Shown piece after piece: positions 6,037 through 10,285 of a stretch of DNA of 10,285 nucleotides. This stretch comes from Planctomycetota bacterium. GTDB taxonomy: Bacteria > Planctomycetota > UBA1135 > UBA2386. Both the position numbers and the translations under genes were made by a program. The notes under the pieces were generated by a model. It had not been told where the DNA came from. It did not search any database and worked only from the letters and a program-made list of their open reading frames with translations. How positions within the stretch are numbered: the first letter of the stretch is position 1; each line of letters opens with the position of its first letter. Where the stretch lies: positions 1 through 10,285 of the forward strand of contig QJVU01000396.1 of assembly GCA_003235605.1 (NCBI GenBank), given 5' to 3'.

Positions 6037-6783
6037 GTGACCCGAAAGAAGCCTTCCCCCGAGCCCGCTGCTGCCCGCAGGCGGGCGCTCCGTCAGGTCC
6101 AGAAGCTGATCGGTCACGACTTCCAGGACTCCGGCCTCCTGGACCGGGCGTTGAGCCACAGCTCCCTGGGGAACGTGGGCGTGCCCAACTACGAACGGCT
6201 GGAGTTCCTGGGCGACGCGATCCTCGGCTTCCTGGTCGCGGAGTACCTCTACCGCCACAAGCCGGAGCATCCGGTGGGCGACCTCACCGAGCGCCGCGCC
6301 GCCCTGGTGAGCCAGCGCCCCCTGGCCAAGGTGGCGCAGAACCTGCGGCTGAGCGACTACATGACCGTGGGGAAAGGGCTGCCCCAGGAAGGTCGCCGCA
6401 GCAACCGCATCCTCGCTGACCTCGTCGAGGCGGTGCTGGCGGCGGTCTACCTGGACGGTGGCCTGAACGCGGCACGGCGCTTCGTCAAGCGCCACATCCT
6501 GGAGCCGTTCCAGGACCAGCTCCTGGTCGCCCGACCGCGCATCGATGCCAAGACCAGGCTGAACCAGCTGGCCCAGGCGCAGAACCTGGGCAACCCCGAG
6601 TACCAGGTGGTCTCCGCGAGCGGTCCGGACCACAGCCCCAGCTTCCGGGTTGCGGTCAAGGTCGGTGGCGTCACGGCGGAGTCCTCGGCGGCAAAGAGCA
6701 AGCTCGGTGCCGAGCAGAATGCTGCGGCCCGGGCACTGGAGCTGTTGAAGGCGGATGCCGACACCAACGGCGACCAGCCCTGA
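6037..6783 (+). CDS. rnc: Ribonuclease III
   Basis: A 248-residue double-stranded-RNA endonuclease, which matures rRNA precursors and cuts structured mRNAs. The nuclease domain (about 18-155) has the signature NYERLEFLGDAIL (51-63) and the second metal-binding element ADLVEAVLAAVYLDGG (127-142). The catalytic set corresponding to Aquifex E40, D44, D107 and E110 is E56, D60, D128 and E131, all present. The double-stranded RNA-binding domain (about 169-238) has KTRLNQLAQ, YQVVSASGPDHSPSFRVAV and AEQNAAARALELL. The usual helix-2 SKK-x-AE motif reads SKLGAE, so the second lysine is Leu. Length is normal for the family apart from an N-terminal extension rich in Ala and Arg. Start is GTG 6037; only a weak GGA at 6022-6024 precedes it. 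mfd follows after 8 bp, so the two are probably co-transcribed. Confidence 0.97.
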   Translation: MTRKKPSPEPAAARRRALRQVQKLIGHDFQDSGLLDRALSHSSLGNVGVPNYERLEFLGDAILGFLVAEYLYRHKPEHPVGDLTERRAALVSQRPLAKVAQNLRLSDYMTVGKGLPQEGRRSNRILADLVEAVLAAVYLDGGLNAARRFVKRHILEPFQDQLLVARPRIDAKTRLNQLAQAQNLGNPEYQVVSASGPDHSPSFRVAVKVGGVTAESSAAKSKLGAEQNAAARALELLKADADTNGDQP

Positions 6784-6791
6784 TCCGGCCG

Positions 6792-9700
6792 ATGTCGATG
6801 CTCAACGGGTTCCTGTCCCTCCCGGTCACCCAGCGGATCCTGGAAGCCCTGGGACATCGCCATCCGCACCGGAAAGTGGGCGGTCTCTGGGGCGCCAGCG
6901 CGGGGGCACTGCTGGCGGCCCTCAGCTCCCAGCTGGGGCGGATCCTGGTGGTGTGCGCCGACGACGACGAAAGCGCCCGTCTCGAGGGAGACATCCGCTG
7001 CTTCCGACCGGACGCGCCGGTGCGCGTCCTGGTGCGGGAAGAGGTGGACGTAGACGGTGCGGTGGACGGCGGCACGCGGAGCCAGCGCCTGCGCTGCCTG
7101 CAGGGGGTGCGCCAGGGGTCCCCCTACCTGCTGGTCAGCAGCATGCAGGCCCTGCTGCAGAGGGTGCCCAGTCCGAAGAGCCTCGAAGGCGCGCAGATCC
7201 GCCTGGAGACCGGCCAGGTCCTGGACCACGAGGCGCTCTTCGCAGAGGCCCTCGCCGAGCTGCGCAGGGTGCCCGTGATCCTGGGCCCCGGGGAGGTGAG
7301 CCTCAGGGGCGACGTCCTCGACATCTACCCCCTCGGGGCCAGCGACGCCTTGCGCCTGGAGTTCTTCGACGGCCAATTGGAGTCGATCCGAACCTTCGAT
7401 CCCCTCACCCAGAGCTCGCGGGAGATCCTGGGGAGCACGACGGTGAGCCTCGGGAGCCAGGGCAAGGAGGGCGATGTCCTGGATCACCTCCTGGCCAAGG
7501 ACCTGCTGGTGGTGCAGCATGAGCCCCTGCGCCTGGAGGAGCGGTGCGTGCAGATCTGCTCCCCCAACGACGCCCAGAGCCAGGCGCTGGCCCGCTTCCG
7601 GGAAGCAGCCCTGGGGCTCGTGAACCTGGACCTGTCGTCCCTGCCCAGCCACGACCTGGACTACAAGATCCTGTCGGCGGGCAGCGCCGTCGGCCAAGGG
7701 GAGCTGGATCCCGCCGGGCGCCTGCGCTCCATCCGCGGCATGACCGGCAGCGTCAAGATCTTCTGCCGCACCCCGAAGGAGCAGGGGCGTCTGCGGGAGA
7801 TCTTCGAACACAAGGGCATGGACGTGGCCAGGGAGCAAGTGGAGCTGCTGGTGGGCAGCTTGAGCCGTGGCTTCCGCCTTCCCGAGCTCGAGGTGACGTA
7901 TCTTTCCAACGTCGAGTTTGCCGGCGTGCCCCAGCGGGTCCTTGCCCGGGAGCCGGTGGTCCTGCCCGGTCGCGCCCTCAGGAGCTTCTTCGAGCTGGGA
8001 CCGGGGGACCTGGTGGTGCATGCCGCCTGGGGGATCGCGCGCTTCGAGCGCATCGAGCGGGTGGAGCGCGGCGACGCCGCCGAGGATCACCTGCGCCTGT
8101 TGTTCAAGGACGACGTGGTGCTGTTGGTGCCGGCCTCGAAGATCCACCTGGTGCAGAAGTATGTCGGCGCCGGCAATGCCGCGCCCAAGCTGGACAAGCT
8201 GGGTGGCCGGGGCTTCTCGCGCCGCAAGGAAGAGGTCGAGAAGGCACTGTTCGACATGTCCGCGGACCTGCTGGATCTCCATGCCGAGCGCGAGCGGACG
8301 CGCCGCAAGCCCTACCCGAAAGACCACCTGGAGAACGAGTTCCTGGACGGCTTCCCTTTCACCGACACCGGGGACCAGCAACAGGCCTGGCGGGAGATCC
8401 AGACGGATCTGGAGAGCTCGCAACCCATGGACCGACTGCTTTGTGGCGACGTGGGGTTCGGCAAGACCGAGCTCGCCATGCGCGCGGCGTTCAAGGTGGC
8501 GATCTGCGGTCGCCAGGTAGCGGTCCTGGTCCCCACCACGGTGTTGGCAGAGCAGCACGCTCGTACCTTCGGGGACCGCTTCACCCCCCACGCCCTCACC
8601 GTCGACGTGCTGTCCCGTTTCCGCTCCGCCAAGGATCGCAGGCGGGTGCTGCAAGGACTGTCCACGGGGAGGATCGACGTCCTGGTGGGCACCCACCGCC
8701 TGCTGAGCAAGGACGTGGTCTTCAAGGACCTGGGGCTCTTGATCGTGGATGAAGAGCAACGATTCGGCGTGCGCCACAAGGAGCACATCAAACAGCTGCG
8801 TCGGAGCATCGACGTGCTCACGCTCAGCGCGACGCCGATACCCCGCACGCTGCAGAGCGCCCTCCTGGGCATCCGCGCCATCTCCACCCTCAACCAGGCG
8901 CCACCCGGCCGCCAGGAGGTGGCGACGCGCCTGGCGTTCCGCTCGCCGGAGCTGGTGCGGGACGCGATCCAGCAGGAGCTGGACCGCGAAGGCCAGGTCT
9001 TCCTGCTGCACAACCGGGTGGCCACGATCGATCGCGTCCAACGGGAGGTGCAGCAGCTGGTGCCCAAGGCCAGGGTTGCCGTCGGCCACGGCAAGATGAC
9101 CGAGCTGCAGATGGAGAAGACCCTGCGCGCGTTCATTCGCGGCGACGCCGACGTCCTGGTGTGCACCACGATCATCGAGAACGGACTGGACATCCCCCGG
9201 GCCAACACCATCCTGATCGAGCGCGCCGACCGCTTCGGTCTGGCGGAGCTGCACCAGCTCCGCGGGCGCGTCGGGCGCAGCAGCCAGAAGGCCCACTGCC
9301 ACCTGCTCCTGGATCGCCAGATGCCCCCTGGGGACGAGGCCAGGAAGCGCCTCAAGGCACTGGAGGAGTTCTCCGGTCTCGGGGCGGGCTTCGCCATTGC
9401 CATGAAAGACCTGGAGATCCGTGGCGCCGGCAACCTCCTGGGACCGGAACAGTCCGGACACATCGCCTCGGTCGGCTACGAGATGTACTGCCAGCTACTG
9501 AAGACCGCGGTGGAGAACGCCCGCAACGACACCCGGACACCGCACCAGGTGCAGGAGGTGGACGTGGATCTGGGTCTCCGGGCATTCCTGCCGGACAGCT
9601 TCCTGGCCGAGCCCAAGGCCCGCCTCGAGCTGCTGCGGGAGATGGACGGAGCGGTCTCGCCGATGGCGGCAAGAGCCATCGGCGTCTCGATCCTGGATCG

Positions 9701-10112
9701 CTTCGGCACCATGCCCCCGCCGGTCGAGAACCTGCTGCTGGTGTTTCTGCTCAAGCACCAGCTGCTGGCCCAGGAGGTCCTGGGGATTCAACTCACGGAG
9801 CCCGGCCGGCTGGTGGTGCGACATCGATCCCAACGACCCTTGGGTGGTGCATGGCTGGAGACCTTCCGCGACGTGCGGCAGGTCGAGTCTGGCAAGACCC
9901 ACCTCCTGTTGCCCCCGCGGAAAGGCTCTGGCGAACAGCACGACTCCGAGCAGACCCTGGCCTTCCTTCTGGATGCCTTGTTAGGGAAGGCGGAAATGCC
10001 GACAATCCTGAGTGCATGGCGGCAGCGACGGCGGCGAAACGGCAAGCGGGGGAAGCGAGAAGGACAACCCCGCGGGCGGGGCGGCCGGACCCCGGCCGGA
10101 TCTGGATCCTAG
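6792..10112 (+). CDS. mfd: Transcription-repair coupling factor Mfd
   Basis: A 1106-residue DNA translocase that removes RNA polymerase stalled at lesions and recruits UvrA (E. coli Mfd has 1148). The N-terminal UvrB-like module (about 1-330) carries the expected degenerate nucleotide loop (GLWGASAGALLA, 31-42) and the UvrB-type segment RGDVLDIYPLG. The RNA-polymerase-interacting domain begins near 400 (GDLVVHAAWGIARFERI). The RecG-like motor follows: Walker A GDVGFGKTE (552-560), PTTVLAEQHA, GTHRLL, DEEQRFGVRHK (from 653), LSATPIPRTL, then motif V/VI as TTIIENGLDIPRANT and QLRGRVGRS. LEIRGAGNLLGPEQSG leads into the C-terminal TRCF domain (about 930-1070) with DRFGTMPPPVENLL. After it comes a disordered tail very rich in Arg, Lys and Gly (about 1075-1106), encoded where the next gene overlaps. 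No strong ribosome site precedes ATG 6792; coupling to rnc across 8 bp is likely. Confidence 0.98.
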   Translation: MSMLNGFLSLPVTQRILEALGHRHPHRKVGGLWGASAGALLAALSSQLGRILVVCADDDESARLEGDIRCFRPDAPVRVLVREEVDVDGAVDGGTRSQRLRCLQGVRQGSPYLLVSSMQALLQRVPSPKSLEGAQIRLETGQVLDHEALFAEALAELRRVPVILGPGEVSLRGDVLDIYPLGASDALRLEFFDGQLESIRTFDPLTQSSREILGSTTVSLGSQGKEGDVLDHLLAKDLLVVQHEPLRLEERCVQICSPNDAQSQALARFREAALGLVNLDLSSLPSHDLDYKILSAGSAVGQGELDPAGRLRSIRGMTGSVKIFCRTPKEQGRLREIFEHKGMDVAREQVELLVGSLSRGFRLPELEVTYLSNVEFAGVPQRVLAREPVVLPGRALRSFFELGPGDLVVHAAWGIARFERIERVERGDAAEDHLRLLFKDDVVLLVPASKIHLVQKYVGAGNAAPKLDKLGGRGFSRRKEEVEKALFDMSADLLDLHAERERTRRKPYPKDHLENEFLDGFPFTDTGDQQQAWREIQTDLESSQPMDRLLCGDVGFGKTELAMRAAFKVAICGRQVAVLVPTTVLAEQHARTFGDRFTPHALTVDVLSRFRSAKDRRRVLQGLSTGRIDVLVGTHRLLSKDVVFKDLGLLIVDEEQRFGVRHKEHIKQLRRSIDVLTLSATPIPRTLQSALLGIRAISTLNQAPPGRQEVATRLAFRSPELVRDAIQQELDREGQVFLLHNRVATIDRVQREVQQLVPKARVAVGHGKMTELQMEKTLRAFIRGDADVLVCTTIIENGLDIPRANTILIERADRFGLAELHQLRGRVGRSSQKAHCHLLLDRQMPPGDEARKRLKALEEFSGLGAGFAIAMKDLEIRGAGNLLGPEQSGHIASVGYEMYCQLLKTAVENARNDTRTPHQVQEVDVDLGLRAFLPDSFLAEPKARLELLREMDGAVSPMAARAIGVSILDRFGTMPPPVENLLLVFLLKHQLLAQEVLGIQLTEPGRLVVRHRSQRPLGGAWLETFRDVRQVESGKTHLLLPPRKGSGEQHDSEQTLAFLLDALLGKAEMPTILSAWRQRRRRNGKRGKREGQPRGRGGRTPAGSGS

Positions 10113-10285
10113 CGGCGAGCCTTCTCGGCCTGCAGGCCACGGTCTGCGGCGTCTGTAACGCCCAGCAGGACCCGCTTCCCGGGAGCCTGGAGCCCACCTC
10201 CAGCACCACGGTCCTGGGCACGGGCTCGACATCCCCCTACCCGAATACGCGCCAGCCCCTCGATCGCGTGGTGGCCACGGTCAAC
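10016..10285 (+). CDS. Start of a secreted protein, probably a SurA-like periplasmic chaperone/peptidyl-prolyl isomerase (partial)
   Basis: From ATG 10016 a frame stays open to the window edge (90 codons, no stop). It starts inside mfd, in another frame, and overlaps it by 97 bp. The first 28 residues are rich in Ala and Arg. A hydrophobic core (IWILAASLLGLQATVCGV, 29-46) then ends at CNAQQ, giving a signal peptide with a probable cleavage near residue 49-50. After a Pro/Ser/Thr-rich linker comes QPLDRVVATVN (80-90), which resembles the start of the SurA N-terminal domain, where a 'VD-x-(V/I)-xA-x-VN' segment precedes the first helix. SurA/PpiC-type genes lie next to mfd in several Gram-negative lineages, which fits. 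Only about 11 residues support the family, so it is tentative; a secreted protein is better supported than its exact identity. The start could lie elsewhere, as no Shine-Dalgarno motif precedes it. Confidence 0.6.
   Translation, partial: MAAATAAKRQAGEARRTTPRAGRPDPGRIWILAASLLGLQATVCGVCNAQQDPLPGSLEPTSSTTVLGTGSTSPYPNTRQPLDRVVATVN

Noticed and set aside
4984..6633. A 549-residue minus-strand frame covering the unknown lipoprotein gene and rnc in another phase.
   Set aside because: It has no signal peptide or domain, and its composition is typical of frame-shifted coding DNA. The frame ending at 5040 has a lipobox and balanced composition instead.
6447..9461. A 1004-residue minus-strand open frame opposite rnc and mfd.
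   Set aside because: It is rich in His, Gln, Arg and Ala, shows no domain signature and lies opposite unmistakable mfd motifs. It is the usual antisense shadow of high third-position GC.
1..10285. CRISPR arrays, tRNA or rRNA genes, insertion sequences, attachment sites and riboswitches.
   Set aside because: No regularly spaced repeats, cloverleaf-like sequence, transposase motifs or long unexplained intergenic regions were seen; coding genes fill nearly the whole window.

Overview
The window comes from a GC-rich Gram-negative bacterium. Six of the proteins have readable lipobox-type signal peptides, and the family content (CsgG/HfaB, DUF4810, DUF799, TRL-like) is typical of organisms with an outer membrane. 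I cannot place it to phylum from the sequence alone. The housekeeping genes (bipA, rnc, mfd) are intact and chromosomal in character. I see no mobile element, CRISPR array, rRNA, tRNA or prophage signal.

Left part (1-3078, plus strand): a run of small lipoprotein genes. The 3' end of a TRL-like gene is followed by a complete TRL-like paralogue with a strong Shine-Dalgarno site. After a 93-bp gap comes a four-gene block: a CsgG-family outer-membrane lipoprotein, a 108-residue lipoprotein of no recognised family, a DUF4810 lipoprotein and a DUF799/GNA1162-family lipoprotein. Each junction inside this block is a 4-nt ATGA overlap, so the four are almost certainly one translationally coupled operon. 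CsgG, DUF4810 and DUF799 proteins are known to occur together in other bacteria as a little-studied envelope module outside curli clusters. The extra small lipoprotein in the middle and the TRL-like pair upstream are the unusual parts here.

Middle (3126-6017): bipA/typA, a ribosome-associated translational GTPase, with a GTG start, no visible ribosome binding site and an Ala/Gly/Pro-rich insert near its G5 region. It converges, 15 bp apart, on a minus-strand gene for a lipoprotein of unknown family.

Right part (6037-10285, plus strand): rnc (RNase III) starts only 19 bp from the divergent lipoprotein gene and is followed after 8 bp by mfd (transcription-repair coupling factor). A further reading frame begins inside the 3' end of mfd and runs off the window. 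It has a signal peptide and then a sequence resembling the beginning of SurA-type periplasmic chaperones/peptidyl-prolyl isomerases. Thus rnc-mfd-(surA-like) is a probable transcription unit.

No gene-free stretch exceeds 100 bp. The most promising under-described element is the lipoprotein cluster at 1-3078. The other genes are ordinary families with local oddities.
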